A DNA stretch of 64,000 nt from an uncultured Collinsella sp. (GTDB taxonomy: Bacteria; Actinomycetota; Coriobacteriia; Coriobacteriales; Coriobacteriaceae), in contig CATYDM010000003.1 of NCBI GenBank assembly GCA_958405195.1, positions 1 through 64,000 on the forward strand. Direction: 5' to 3'. This document shows, piece after piece, positions 34,294 through 44,673 of this stretch. Within the stretch, counting starts at the first letter, position 1. Every line of letters starts with the position of its first letter. Under the pieces are notes generated by a model. The model worked only from the letters and a program-made list of their open reading frames with translations. It searched no databases and had not been told where the DNA came from. The position numbers were made by a program, and so were the translations under genes.

Positions 34294-36027
34294 CTACGAG
34301 TGGACAACCACGCACAGGCCGACTTTGATGCAATCGTGCAGTGCCTTGGCGTCTGCCAGGCGCAGGTTGATGCAACCGTGGCTGCCGCACCACTTGTACG
34401 ACTCGGCGTTATCGAAGCTCTTGTCGTTTTGCCAGGTGGCATCGTGGAAGCCGATCATGTTGCCCTCAAAAGGCATCCAGTAGCTCACCGGGCTCTCGTA
34501 TTTGGGCTTACCGGTCTCGGGGTCCTTGGCTCCGATCAGGGTGCTGCCGCCGTTGTTGCTGTTGATCTGCCACACGCCCTCGGGGGTGGCGTCTTCGCCC
34601 GGTTTGCCGGAAATAAAGTTGGCCTCCCACACGATATTGACGTTCTCGTCGTAGTAGCGCGCGTGCTGCTCGGACAGATCGACATCGATGTATGCCTTCC
34701 AGTCGGGCTCTCCCTTTGCGGTAAAGGTGTCGGCCTTCTGGGAGTACTTGATCTCGATTTCGCCGGTCTGCTTGTTGTTAATGGCGTCCTCGACCTGCTT
34801 GGCGAGCGAGCTGCTGTCGATGGACCAACCAAAGTCGCCGCCTTCGACGGCGCACTGCTTGCCATCGGCGCGCGTCCACCAACGAGTGGAGCCCACGGTA
34901 TTAAAGCCGTTGGCGAGCTCGGCTGCCCAGCTACTGATCTGCGACGTATCGAGCGTGGGGTTGGCCGGATCGGCAAAGCTGATCCACTGCAACACGGAGC
35001 TGCCGTCGACCTTTCCGGCATCCTCGCCGTTGAGCTTGAGGGTCACGTTGACGCCCAGGAAGTTGTTGGCGGCATCGCATGCGGCCTGAATCTGATCATC
35101 GGTCAGCGTTCCATTAAGCGGCTCATAGGCATCGTTGCCGAGCTTGGAAAGATCTACGGTCTCGGTCAGCGAGGCAAGCTCGAGCTCGGCGTACTTAATG
35201 ACATGCTCGCGGTTGAGCTTTTCGTTGGATCGCGCCTTCTCGACGGTAAACTTGCCGGCCTGGTCGTCATAGGAGCTATTGGCCTCGAACGTGCCCGAAC
35301 GGCCCTCGTTAAACTCGTCGATGGCGGCGCCCAGATCCTCCTCAAACTGCTTTTGGTCAAAGGTGTCGGAGAGCATGGACAGGTCGACGTCTTGATCAAG
35401 ATCGACTTCGTTGGAGGTAGCGGTTGTTTTGGTCTTGCCGCTTAAGGATTCCACAAGACGGACCGGCCATATAAAGGCTTCGTTGTGGCTGATGATTTCT
35501 TTTGCGGCAGCTTCGCCGTCGACGATGGGCTCATCGGACTCGGGCTGATAGGTCCAGCTAAAGTCATCGCCTGTCACGGCGAGCTTATAGTGCTTCCATG
35601 CCGAATTGACCTTGGTGGCGGCAGACGAAGCGTTGGAGAACGAGACGTCGACGCCGGCGATGGTGGTGTTGGGGTAGGCTACCTGCGAAAACGCTACGAC
35701 GCCTACTATATAGACAATGACGATTAGGCCCAGGACGACAAATAACGTCGTCTTTTTGCCCGACTTATTGTTCTCGGCGGGTTTGCGCGCGGGGCCGCGA
35801 TCGCCTCGAGCGTGCGTGGGGGGCTGCTTGGGCGCATTGCCGTTTGCCTGGCGCTGCTGACGTTGTTGACGCTGCTGTCGCTGTTGGTTCGGGTGTTGGG
35901 AAGCGTTTGCCGCACCACGCTGCTGACCGTGGCTCGGCGCGATAGGACGCGGCGACTGAACGCCGCCGGTGTGCCTGCTCGGCTGCTGCGGATCGGGAAT
36001 CAGTTGAGTTCGATCGTTTTGCGACAT
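34294..36027 (-). CDS. L,D-transpeptidase (YkuD) with PG-binding VanW-type region
   Basis: A 577-residue cell-wall cross-linking enzyme. The N-terminal 75 residues are cytoplasmic, rich in Gln and Arg. A single membrane helix follows (TLFVVLGLIVIVYIVGVVAF), then a large extracellular region with putative peptidoglycan-binding repeats (about 110-440). The C-terminal YkuD domain includes IGFHDATWQ and WCGSHGCINLRLADA, with the catalytic His and Cys of the SHGCIN motif. It forms 3-3 peptide cross-links or anchors wall components. The ATG at 36027 fits the ribosome site GAAGGA better than the ATG three codons upstream. Confidence 0.9.
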   Translation of the reverse strand: MSQNDRTQLIPDPQQPSRHTGGVQSPRPIAPSHGQQRGAANASQHPNQQRQQRQQRQQRQANGNAPKQPPTHARGDRGPARKPAENNKSGKKTTLFVVLGLIVIVYIVGVVAFSQVAYPNTTIAGVDVSFSNASSAATKVNSAWKHYKLAVTGDDFSWTYQPESDEPIVDGEAAAKEIISHNEAFIWPVRLVESLSGKTKTTATSNEVDLDQDVDLSMLSDTFDQKQFEEDLGAAIDEFNEGRSGTFEANSSYDDQAGKFTVEKARSNEKLNREHVIKYAELELASLTETVDLSKLGNDAYEPLNGTLTDDQIQAACDAANNFLGVNVTLKLNGEDAGKVDGSSVLQWISFADPANPTLDTSQISSWAAELANGFNTVGSTRWWTRADGKQCAVEGGDFGWSIDSSSLAKQVEDAINNKQTGEIEIKYSQKADTFTAKGEPDWKAYIDVDLSEQHARYYDENVNIVWEANFISGKPGEDATPEGVWQINSNNGGSTLIGAKDPETGKPKYESPVSYWMPFEGNMIGFHDATWQNDKSFDNAESYKWCGSHGCINLRLADAKALHDCIKVGLCVVVHS

Positions 36028-36136
36028 CGTATGCATATCCTTCGATTTTCGCCTTGCGGTTCATCGTGTTTTTACTGGGCTTGCATTATAGCGATTGCCC
36101 TGCTGTTTGTGGTACGGAAACGGTGGCATTCAAAAG

Positions 36137-36158
36137 AGGTGGGACATTTGTCCCACCT
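36137..36158 (-). terminator. Terminator of the serine dehydratase gene
   Basis: A near-perfect hairpin AGGTGGGACA...TGTCCCACCT with a T-rich tail (CTTTTG) on the minus strand, just after the stop of the upstream gene. Confidence 0.75.
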
Positions 36159-36176
36159 TTGAGTCGTTCTTTGCCG

Positions 36177-37784
36177 CTATCCGCACACACCGCATTTTGC
36201 ACAGGCCGAAAGTGCGGCCGGAGCCTGCGCGATGCCGCCCTTTGCCGTCTCGCGCAGCGTGGCCGGCAACGCGTGACCCACCGAGAGCATGACATGTGCC
36301 ATCTGGTCAAACGGCACCAGGCTCTTAATGCCTGCGAGGGCGAGTTGTGCCGAGCTAAAGGCCGCTGCCACGCCGATGGCGTTGCGGTTTTGGCAGGGCA
36401 CCTCCACGAGGCCACCGACGGGGTCACAAACGAGGCCCAGCAGGTTACTTAGCGCGATGGAACTGGCGTCAAGCGCCTGCTCGGGCGTGCCGCCGAGCAT
36501 CTGTACCAGCGCGGCGGCTGCCATGGCGGCGGCGCTTCCGACCTCGGCTTGGCAGCCACCCTCGGCGCCGGCAACGCAGGCGCTTGTGGTGAGGTTGAGG
36601 CCGATGGCGGCTGCGCAGTATAGTGCGTCCATGACCTGCTCGTCGTCGAGCTGCAGGCGATCGGCGAGCGCCAGCACGCAGCCGGGCACAACACCCGCGG
36701 AGCCGGCCGTGGGGGCGGCGACGATCACGCCCATCGTGGCGGAGCGCTCGAGCACGGCCATGGCGCGGGCCACGGCATCGGTCTGAACGGGGCCCATCAG
36801 GCTTGCACTCAAATCGTTGCGGCCGGTGGCTTCGACGAGCTTGGCCTCGCCGCCGATTAGCCCACCGAGCGAGCGCTGCGGATTGGCGAGGGGGGCCGTG
36901 GTCTCCTCGCGCATGACGTCGAGCACGCGGCGCATGGCGGCGACGGCGTGGGCCTCGCCGGTCAGACGCGCCTCACGAACGGCCATGACGGCGCCGATGC
37001 TGAGCCCCATTTCCTCGCACGCATCGAGCAGCTGCTCGCCGTCGTCGAAGATTTCCTTGGCCGAGACGCCGGGAGAGAGCGACGAGGCAGAACCGGGGAG
37101 CTCGATAAAGGTCGCGTAATCGACATTGTCGAGCTTGCGCAGCATGGGGACGACGGTGTCGTCGGGCGCGCCGTCAGTCTCAAAGACGGAGTAGGCCTGG
37201 CCGCCCACTTCGGTGCGGTAGGTGCGGCAGAAGGCGATGTTTACGTGGGCGTAGGCGAGCAGGTTGGTGAGCGCGGCGAGCACGCCGGGGACGTCCTTGT
37301 GCGCCACGAAGAGCGTGGAATACATGCCCGAGATGTCGACGCCGACGCCGTTAATGCGGCTGATGCGCATCTTGCCGCCGCCCAGGCTCTCGCCGCGGAC
37401 CTGTGCCGTGGCGCCCGTGTCGTCGACCATTTCGATGTCGACGGTGTTGGGGTGGATGGAGGCGTCGTCGCCCTTGATGTCAAAGTGATATTCGAGGCCC
37501 TGCTCGCGCGCGAGGTCGAAGGCCTGCTTGATGTTCTCGTCATCGGTGTCGAGGCCCAGTATGCCCGCGACGAGTGCACGGTCTGTGCCGTGGCCGCGGT
37601 AGGTGTGGGCGAAGGAGTTCCACAGGCCAAAGGTGACTTTGGTGATGCGGCCTTCCAGCAGGCTGGCGGCAACTTGGGCGCAGCGCAGGGCGCCGGCGGT
37701 GTGCGATGAGCTGGGGCCGACCATGACGGGGCCCAAGATCTCGAATGCCGAGGTCGTAGCTAGTGTTTGCGGCTTGCCTGCCAT
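36177..37784 (-). CDS. sdaA: L-serine dehydratase, iron-sulfur, single chain
   Basis: A 535-residue enzyme that deaminates L-serine to pyruvate and ammonia. The beta-type domain comes first (EILGPVMVGPSSSHTAGALRCA), with an ACT-like segment around residues 180-260. The alpha domain (about 275-530) has VAAPTAGSAGVVPGC, EGGCQAEVGSAAAMAAAALV and GLVCDPVGGLVEVPCQNRNA; the Cys residues in these segments and the final CAKCGVCG fit the 4Fe-4S ligands of the family. The ATG at 37784 follows AGGAG; a longer ORF upstream runs into the palindrome and is rejected. Confidence 0.93.
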   Translation of the reverse strand: MAGKPQTLATTSAFEILGPVMVGPSSSHTAGALRCAQVAASLLEGRITKVTFGLWNSFAHTYRGHGTDRALVAGILGLDTDDENIKQAFDLAREQGLEYHFDIKGDDASIHPNTVDIEMVDDTGATAQVRGESLGGGKMRISRINGVGVDISGMYSTLFVAHKDVPGVLAALTNLLAYAHVNIAFCRTYRTEVGGQAYSVFETDGAPDDTVVPMLRKLDNVDYATFIELPGSASSLSPGVSAKEIFDDGEQLLDACEEMGLSIGAVMAVREARLTGEAHAVAAMRRVLDVMREETTAPLANPQRSLGGLIGGEAKLVEATGRNDLSASLMGPVQTDAVARAMAVLERSATMGVIVAAPTAGSAGVVPGCVLALADRLQLDDEQVMDALYCAAAIGLNLTTSACVAGAEGGCQAEVGSAAAMAAAALVQMLGGTPEQALDASSIALSNLLGLVCDPVGGLVEVPCQNRNAIGVAAAFSSAQLALAGIKSLVPFDQMAHVMLSVGHALPATLRETAKGGIAQAPAALSACAKCGVCG

Positions 37785-37839
37785 ATGCGCTCCTGTTCTA
37801 TCCCGTCGTCCCGAGGGGCGGGGCATACTCTTTCCCGCC

Positions 37840-37960
37840 GTTCCGAGGGCTTTAGTATTTGGTCGCCTGCTCGAGCAGTCCTGCTCGCACGGAGAGCACA
37901 TTAAGTGCTCTCCGGCTCGTGCGGAACTCGCGATCGACCAAATACTAAAGCCCTCGGAAC
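37840..37960. repeat. 121-nt nested palindrome with internal hairpin
   Basis: Outer arms of 26 bp are perfectly complementary (37840-37865 and 37935-37960). The 69-nt interior contains a second 10-bp hairpin (37890-37899 with 37905-37914, loop ATTAA), whose flanks match the partial element at base 1. The region 37785-38127 between the serine dehydratase start and the MetK stop holds this element and the MetK terminator; no gene is seen. It may be a REP/MITE-like mobile palindrome or a structured RNA. Confidence 0.9.
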
Positions 37961-38056
37961 TTAGGATACATGGTTGGAGTCGCTCTGCTGCGAAATATAT
38001 CGGCCTGTGGCCTATTCCATGTCCCAGGTCGGCTCATCTTCACCACCTTAAAATAA

Positions 38057-38090
38057 AAAAGAAGTACCGGTTGGAGCCGGTACTTCTTTT
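38057..38090 (-). terminator. Terminator of metK
   Basis: A 14-bp perfect inverted repeat beginning AAAAGAAG and ending CTTCTTTT, with a 6-nt loop, 38 bp after the metK stop on the minus strand. The A/T-rich stem base supplies the T-run. Confidence 0.9.
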
Positions 38091-38127
38091 GGTGCGTTGT
38101 TTTTTGTCTGTAGTTTTTCGGGTTAGC

Positions 38128-39408
<1,281 letters not shown>

Positions 39409-39513
39409 GATTGTCCTTTCAAAAACGTGTCCCGGCGACCGTTACCATTCCGCCGGGCTCTCTATGCAAGGGCACATCATAGCGCGTAAATCAAACATTC
39501 ACACCCTTTCCGC

Positions 39514-39618
39514 ACCTACTCATTGGGGACAGGCTTAAATGACCAGCCTAGTAACGTCCCTAAGTGCCGACAGGTTGCCCAAAGACTGGTCATTCAAGCC
39601 TGTCCCCAATGAGTAGGT
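39514..39618. repeat. 105-nt REP-like palindrome between metK and gltX
   Basis: Arms of 33 bp (39514-39546 and 39586-39618) are complementary at 32 of 33 positions, with a 39-nt loop. The arms contain TTGGGGACAGGCTT, a sequence type often found in REP-like elements linked to RAYT transposases (established family knowledge, not checked here). It lies in the divergent metK/gltX promoter region (39409-39698), where no gene is seen. Confidence 0.85.
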
Positions 39619-39698
39619 CAATGCCCTTTGTGCGGAGGTTGCTTTGATGCTTTATACTGGTGCGGTTAGACATCCATCCTGCAATCGAGGAGATTTCC

Positions 39699-41174
39699 AT
39701 GGCATCAGACGTTCGCGTCCGCTTTGCACCCTCACCCACGGGCAAGCTGCACATCGGCGGCGCCCGCACCGCTATCTATAACTGGGCTTTCGCCCGTGCA
39801 AACGGCGGCACGTTCATCCTGCGCATCGACGACACCGACCCCACCCGTTCCACCGACGAGAACACGCAGATCATCCTGCGCGCCATGCGTTGGCTAGGCC
39901 TGGACTGGGACGAGGGTCCCGAGGTGGGCGGCGATTTTGGCCCCTACGCCCAGACCGAGCGCCTGGACCTGTACAAGCAGGCCGCCCAGAAGCTTTGGGA
40001 CGAGGGCAAGGCCTATCCCTGCTTCTGCACCAAGGAGCAGCTCGACGCCGACCGCAAGGCCGCGCAGGAGCGCAAGGACCCCTTCCAGGGCTATCAGCGC
40101 CGTTGCCGCGATCTTGATCCCGAGGAGGCCCGCCGTCGCATCGAGGCCGGCGAGTCCTACGTCCTGCGCATCAAGGTGCCCGAGGACCGCGGCGACGTCG
40201 TCATCCACGACGCCGTCCACGGCGAGGTGACCTTCGACGCCAAGGAGCTCGACGACTTTGTCATCTTCCGCTCCGATGGCACGCCCACGTACAACTTCGC
40301 GACCGTCGTCGACGACGCCATGATGAAGATCACCCATGTCATCCGTGGCGACGACCACCTGTCGAACACCCCGCGTCAGGTCATGGTCTACGAGGCCCTC
40401 GGCGCGCCCGTGCCCACGTTCGCCCACATCTCCATGATCCTGGGCGCCGACGGCAAGAAGCTCTCCAAGCGCCACGGCGCCACCTCGGTGGAGGAGTACC
40501 GCGACGCCGGCTACCTGTCCGACGCTTTCGTCAACTACCTGGCGCTGCTCGGCTGGTCGCTCGACGGCGAGACCACGATCATTCCGCGCGATGTCCTGGC
40601 CAGCAAGTTCTCGCTCGACCGCATCTCCAAGAACCCGGCGACCTTCGACCCCAAGAAGCTCGACTGGGTCAATGCCGAGTACATCAACGGCATGTCCGAC
40701 GCCCAGTTTGCGGACGAGATCATGGTCCCCGAGTTGCACGAGGCGGGCCTCATCGAGGGCAACGTCGAGTACGGCGAGGACTGGATCGACGCGCTTGCCG
40801 CTATCGTCAAGCCGCGCACTAAGATGCCGACCGACGCCGTGACCGTCGCCGCTCCCATCTTTGCCACGGCCGAGACGCTCGAGTATGACGAGAAGTCCGT
40901 TAACAAGGGCCTGGCCAAGGAAGGCATGGGTGCCATCCTGGACGCCGCCAAGGCCGCGCTCGAGGGTGTCACCGAGTGGACCGCCGCGAACATCGACGCC
41001 GCGCTTGAGCCGCTGCCCGAGCAGATGGACCTTAAGAAGCGCGTGGTGTTCCAGGCCGTGCGCGTCGCCGTCTGCGGCAACATGGTGAGCCCTCCACTGG
41101 GCGAGACCATGGCGCTCGTCGGCCGCGACGACTGCCTGGCGCGCATCGACCGCGCCCGCACGATGGCGCTGTAG
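39699..41174 (+). CDS. gltX: Glutamate-tRNA ligase
   Basis: A 491-residue class I aminoacyl-tRNA synthetase charging tRNA-Glu, two copies of which lie earlier in the window. HIGH-type motif RFAPSPTGKLHIGGART at the N-terminus, LRIDDTDPTR, the VIRGDDHLSNTPRQ segment and KMSKS-type motif KKLSKRHGA. C-terminal anticodon-binding helices end the protein. The ATG at 39699 follows GAGGAG; an upstream in-frame start overlaps the promoter region and is rejected. Confidence 0.97.
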   Translation: MASDVRVRFAPSPTGKLHIGGARTAIYNWAFARANGGTFILRIDDTDPTRSTDENTQIILRAMRWLGLDWDEGPEVGGDFGPYAQTERLDLYKQAAQKLWDEGKAYPCFCTKEQLDADRKAAQERKDPFQGYQRRCRDLDPEEARRRIEAGESYVLRIKVPEDRGDVVIHDAVHGEVTFDAKELDDFVIFRSDGTPTYNFATVVDDAMMKITHVIRGDDHLSNTPRQVMVYEALGAPVPTFAHISMILGADGKKLSKRHGATSVEEYRDAGYLSDAFVNYLALLGWSLDGETTIIPRDVLASKFSLDRISKNPATFDPKKLDWVNAEYINGMSDAQFADEIMVPELHEAGLIEGNVEYGEDWIDALAAIVKPRTKMPTDAVTVAAPIFATAETLEYDEKSVNKGLAKEGMGAILDAAKAALEGVTEWTAANIDAALEPLPEQMDLKKRVVFQAVRVAVCGNMVSPPLGETMALVGRDDCLARIDRARTMAL

Positions 41175-41197
41175 CAGCCGTGTAAACGCATGTATCC

Positions 41198-41229
41198 GAG
41201 CCCCGTTCACCCGAGCGGGGCTCTTGTTT
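41198..41229 (+). terminator. Terminator of gltX
   Basis: Hairpin GAGCCCCG...CGGGGCTC (10-nt loop) followed by TTGTTT, 24 bp after the gltX stop. Confidence 0.85.
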
Positions 41230-41262
41230 CTGTAGACGTATGGGATAGGAGGTGCTGGAGCC

Positions 41263-43716
41263 GTGGCCGAGCAACTGTCGCTGTTTGGTTCGCCGGAACC
41301 GGAGGAGGTTCCGGTGAAGCCGGTGTCTGCCGCTGCCTCGGCTCAGCCTAAGCCTGCACCTGAGCCCATCGCCGCCTATGCGAGCGTGGTTCTCGACATC
41401 CCGACGCGTGCGCTGTCCGAGCCGTTTGCCTATGGCATTCCTCAACCCCTTGCTAGCGACGCGCAGATCGGATCCACGGTCCTGGTCCATTTTGGCAACC
41501 GTGCCGCCGCAGGCTACATCGTCGACATTGCGCCCGAGCTGGGCGATCTGCAGGGCAACAGCGCGCTCGACCCCGCGCGCATTAAAGCCGTCGAAGCCAT
41601 CCTCAGCAAACCGCTCTTTACCGCCGAGGCTGCCCGTATCGCGCGCTGGATGAGCCGCGAGTATGTCGCGACGCTTTCCGAGTGCCTGCGCCTGTTTTTG
41701 CCCCCGGGTGGAAGCCCGCGCGTGGTCAAGGGCGACGACGGCGTGTGGACGGTTGAACGTCCCGCCGTCAAGCCTATCCAAAACCGCTGGGTCATGCTCA
41801 CGCCCGAGGGCTTTGATTATACGCCGCCCAAGACCGCGGTCCGCCAGCGCCAGCTCATCGAGGCACTGCGGTGCGGCCCGGTCACGACGCGTGACCTCAA
41901 CCTGCTCTATAACAGCATGTCGGCTACCATCAAGGCGCTCGAAAAACGCGGCGTCGTGGTGGTGGAGGAGCGCCGTGCGTGGCGTGGCTGCAATGAACAG
42001 ACCACGCTCTCCTCGGCAAGCGGCAAGGCACCGGTCGCACTCACCAACGGTCAGCAGCAGGCGCTCGCGCAGATTGAGCGCGCCAGTCTGGACGCTCATG
42101 GCGACGTGGTGCTGGTCGACGGCGTCACCGGCTCCGGCAAAACCGAGGTTTACCTCTCCGCCATCGAGCGCGTGCTCGCGGCCGGTCGCTCGGCGTGCGT
42201 GCTTGTGCCCGAAATCTCGCTGACGGCCCAGACCGTCGGCCGCTTCCGCTCGCGCTTTGGCGAGACGGTCGCCGTGTTCCATTCCCGCCTTTCGGCTGGC
42301 GAGCGCCTGGACCAGTGGGATATGGTCGCCAGCGGTGCCGCTCGCGTGGTCGTGGGCGCCCGCTCGGCGCTCTTTTGCCCGCTCAGCGACTTGGGCCTCA
42401 TCATCATCGACGAGGAGCATGAGACCAGTTACAAGCAGGGTTCCAGTCCGCGCTACCACGCGCGCGAGGTGGCGGCAGAGATGGCGCGGCGTTACCGCTG
42501 CCCGCTTGTGTTGGGCTCCGCCACGCCCTCGGCCGAGGCTCTCGACCGCTGCCGCCGTGGCATGTATAACGGTGCCACCTGGACGCGCGTCGAGATGCCC
42601 GAGCGCCCGGGACACGCCGTGCTGCCGACTGTCCGCATTGCCGACCTGCGCCGCGAGTTCTCGCATGGCAGCCGCTGCATGTTCTCAAAACCCTTGATGG
42701 AGGGCTTGGAGCGTGTGGTCGAGCGCCGCGAGAAGGCCGTGCTGTTGCACAACCGCCGTGGCTTTGCGCCGTTCTTGATGTGCCGCGAGTGCGGATGCGT
42801 CCCCACCTGCAATCACTGCTCCACCGCGCTTACATATCACGAGCGCACGCACACGCTGCAATGTCACACCTGCGGTTCGTCTTGGCGCGTGCAGCCGTAT
42901 CCCGCGCCCACGAGCCGATGCCCCAAATGTGGCAGTCGCTACCTGGCAAAAATGGGTCTGGGAACGCAGCAGATCGAGGACGTACTGCATCAGATGCTTC
43001 CCGAGGATGTCGCCATTATTCGCATGGATGCCGATTCCACGCGCGGCAAGGATGCGCACAAAAAGCTGCTCGAGCAGTTCGATGCGGCGGATTGTGCCGT
43101 GTTGCTGGGCACCCAAATGATCGCAAAGGGTCTCGATTTTCCCGAGGTCACGCTCGTAGGCGTGGTCAATGCCGACTTCGCCCTCAAGCTGCCCGACTTT
43201 CGCGCAGGGGAGCGCGCCTACGATCTGCTGGAGCAAGTCGCCGGCCGTGCCGGTCGTGGTGATCGCCCCGGCGAGGTGATCATCCAGACCTACCTGCCCG
43301 AGGATCCGGTCATTCGCGCCGTCGCTGAACATGACCGTTCGATCTTTACCGACCACGATCTTGATCAGCGACGCGACGCGCTGTACCCGCCGTTTGTTCG
43401 CCTGGTCAACATCTTGGTGTGGTCGGCGATCCGAGACGACGCGCAAGACTACATCGGTCGCATCGCGAAGCTCCTCAAGCGTCGCTGGCATGCCGCCGCG
43501 CCCGACTTTTTGCGGGCGGGGAGCGCCGTGCCCCAGGTGCTTGGTCCGGCTTCGTGTGTAATCGAGAGAGCCAAGGACCGTTACCGCTTCCATCTGCTTG
43601 TGAAGTCGCCCGTGGGGTACCATGTCTCTGATGATATCGACGCCTGCCTCAAAGAGGTGGGCTCTGTGCGCGGCGTGAGCGTGAGCGTTGACGTCGACGC
43701 CTATGATTTGATGTAA
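41263..43716 (+). CDS. priA: Primosomal protein N' (replication-restart helicase PriA)
   Basis: An 817-residue superfamily 2 helicase that reloads replisomes at stalled forks. N-terminal DNA-binding region, then Walker A VDGVTGSGKTEVYLS, the DEEH box (IIDEEHETSYKQ), GSATPSAEAL, and paired zinc motifs CRECGCVPTCNHC and CHTCG...CPKCG around residues 505-560. Helicase motifs LLGTQMIAKGLDFP and QVAGRAGRGDRPGEVI follow. Start is GTG with AGGAGG about 9 nt upstream. def starts 18 bp after the stop. Confidence 0.95.
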   Translation: MAEQLSLFGSPEPEEVPVKPVSAAASAQPKPAPEPIAAYASVVLDIPTRALSEPFAYGIPQPLASDAQIGSTVLVHFGNRAAAGYIVDIAPELGDLQGNSALDPARIKAVEAILSKPLFTAEAARIARWMSREYVATLSECLRLFLPPGGSPRVVKGDDGVWTVERPAVKPIQNRWVMLTPEGFDYTPPKTAVRQRQLIEALRCGPVTTRDLNLLYNSMSATIKALEKRGVVVVEERRAWRGCNEQTTLSSASGKAPVALTNGQQQALAQIERASLDAHGDVVLVDGVTGSGKTEVYLSAIERVLAAGRSACVLVPEISLTAQTVGRFRSRFGETVAVFHSRLSAGERLDQWDMVASGAARVVVGARSALFCPLSDLGLIIIDEEHETSYKQGSSPRYHAREVAAEMARRYRCPLVLGSATPSAEALDRCRRGMYNGATWTRVEMPERPGHAVLPTVRIADLRREFSHGSRCMFSKPLMEGLERVVERREKAVLLHNRRGFAPFLMCRECGCVPTCNHCSTALTYHERTHTLQCHTCGSSWRVQPYPAPTSRCPKCGSRYLAKMGLGTQQIEDVLHQMLPEDVAIIRMDADSTRGKDAHKKLLEQFDAADCAVLLGTQMIAKGLDFPEVTLVGVVNADFALKLPDFRAGERAYDLLEQVAGRAGRGDRPGEVIIQTYLPEDPVIRAVAEHDRSIFTDHDLDQRRDALYPPFVRLVNILVWSAIRDDAQDYIGRIAKLLKRRWHAAAPDFLRAGSAVPQVLGPASCVIERAKDRYRFHLLVKSPVGYHVSDDIDACLKEVGSVRGVSVSVDVDAYDLM

Positions 43717-43734
43717 CAACCCGAAAGGATGGCC

Positions 43735-44271
43735 ATGGAAGCCAACGGAATCGTACTGTCGCCTGACCCTCGTCTGCGCCAGGAGTGCGCCGTCATCGAG
43801 GAGATCACCCCGGCGATCGAGGCGCTTGCCGAGAAGATGAAGAAGATGATGTTCGAGAACGGCGGTTGCGGACTAGCTGCCCCGCAGATCGGCGAGCTCA
43901 TTCAGCTCGTCACCATCGACTGCGACTACAGCGACAAAAACGACTACGACCCGTACGTGCTCATCAATCCCGTCATTGTTGAGCAGAGCGACCATCTGGT
44001 GCCCTTTAGCGAGGGCTGCCTTTCCATTCCTGGCATTAGCTGCGAAATCGAGCGTCCCGACCATGTCGTCGTCGAGGCGTACGACTTGGACGCCAACCTG
44101 ATTCGCTATGAGGCCACGGGCGACCTGTTCTGCGTGTGCCTGCAGCACGAGATCGATCACCTGCACGGCAATACCATGTTCGAGCGACTCAAGCCCATGC
44201 AGAGGATCAAGGCCGTCAAGGAGTACCAGGACGCCCTGGCCCGCGGCGCTCGACCGGGCGAGACCGAATAG
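43735..44271 (+). CDS. def: Peptide deformylase
   Basis: A 178-residue metallo-hydrolase removing the N-formyl group from new proteins. The three family motifs are intact: GGCGLAAPQIG, EGCLSIPG (metal Cys) and QHEIDHLHG (two metal His and catalytic Glu). I chose the ATG at 43735 because AAAGG lies 6 nt before it; an ATG two codons upstream overlaps that box. Followed, after a palindrome-bearing gap, by fmt, its functional partner. Confidence 0.95.
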   Translation: MEANGIVLSPDPRLRQECAVIEEITPAIEALAEKMKKMMFENGGCGLAAPQIGELIQLVTIDCDYSDKNDYDPYVLINPVIVEQSDHLVPFSEGCLSIPGISCEIERPDHVVVEAYDLDANLIRYEATGDLFCVCLQHEIDHLHGNTMFERLKPMQRIKAVKEYQDALARGARPGETE

Positions 44272-44292
44272 GTTAATTGTCCGTCCCTGGGA

Positions 44293-44374
44293 TGGGGCCC
44301 ACACATATCATCCCGTGCTCAAACATTCTCGCTGCGCTGCGAAACTGCGCGCGGGACGATATGTGTGGGCCCCA
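44293..44374. repeat. 82-nt palindrome between def and fmt
   Basis: Arms of 26 bp (44293-44318 and 44349-44374) match at 24 positions, containing TGGGGCCCACACATATC, with a 30-nt loop. It follows the def stop by 22 bp. The rest of the 402-bp def-fmt gap (44375-44673) is GC-rich with C and G runs and then T-rich; I see no gene in it. The palindrome may act as a terminator-like structure or be a REP-type element. Confidence 0.8.
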
Positions 44375-44673
44375 AACCTATCCGCCGGTGCACAAACCGC
44401 CGCCGGGCGGGGCGACCCGGCGCGGGGGACGTTTTGGGGGGCCCCCACCCCCGGGACTACGTTGTCGCTCTTCGTTTCGCCCGGGTGCCGTCGGGCCAGG
44501 GAGGGGCGTCTTCGCTGATAGTCTTTGTTGAGAGAGGGCTGCTTTTATGCGGCTCTTTCTTTGGTTTTGGGTATATTTGTTCTTGTTGAATTGTTCTTGC
44601 GGATAGGCTTGGTACTTGGCTTTCCGCTGTTCTTTGTAGCCGTCTCGGCTTTGGTTGAGGGGAGACGTTCTTT

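Noticed and set aside
39409..39500. Possible SAM riboswitch before metK
   Set aside because: Only a single GC hairpin (CCCGGCG...CGCCGGG on the minus strand) is seen; conserved SAM aptamer blocks are absent.
41032..42666. 544-residue minus-strand frame opposite priA
   Set aside because: Antisense shadow; PriA motifs occupy the plus strand throughout.
44385..44480. C- and G-run tract after the def palindrome as a G-quadruplex or small gene
   Set aside because: Runs are irregular and the frames through them are not protein-like; too little to support a feature.
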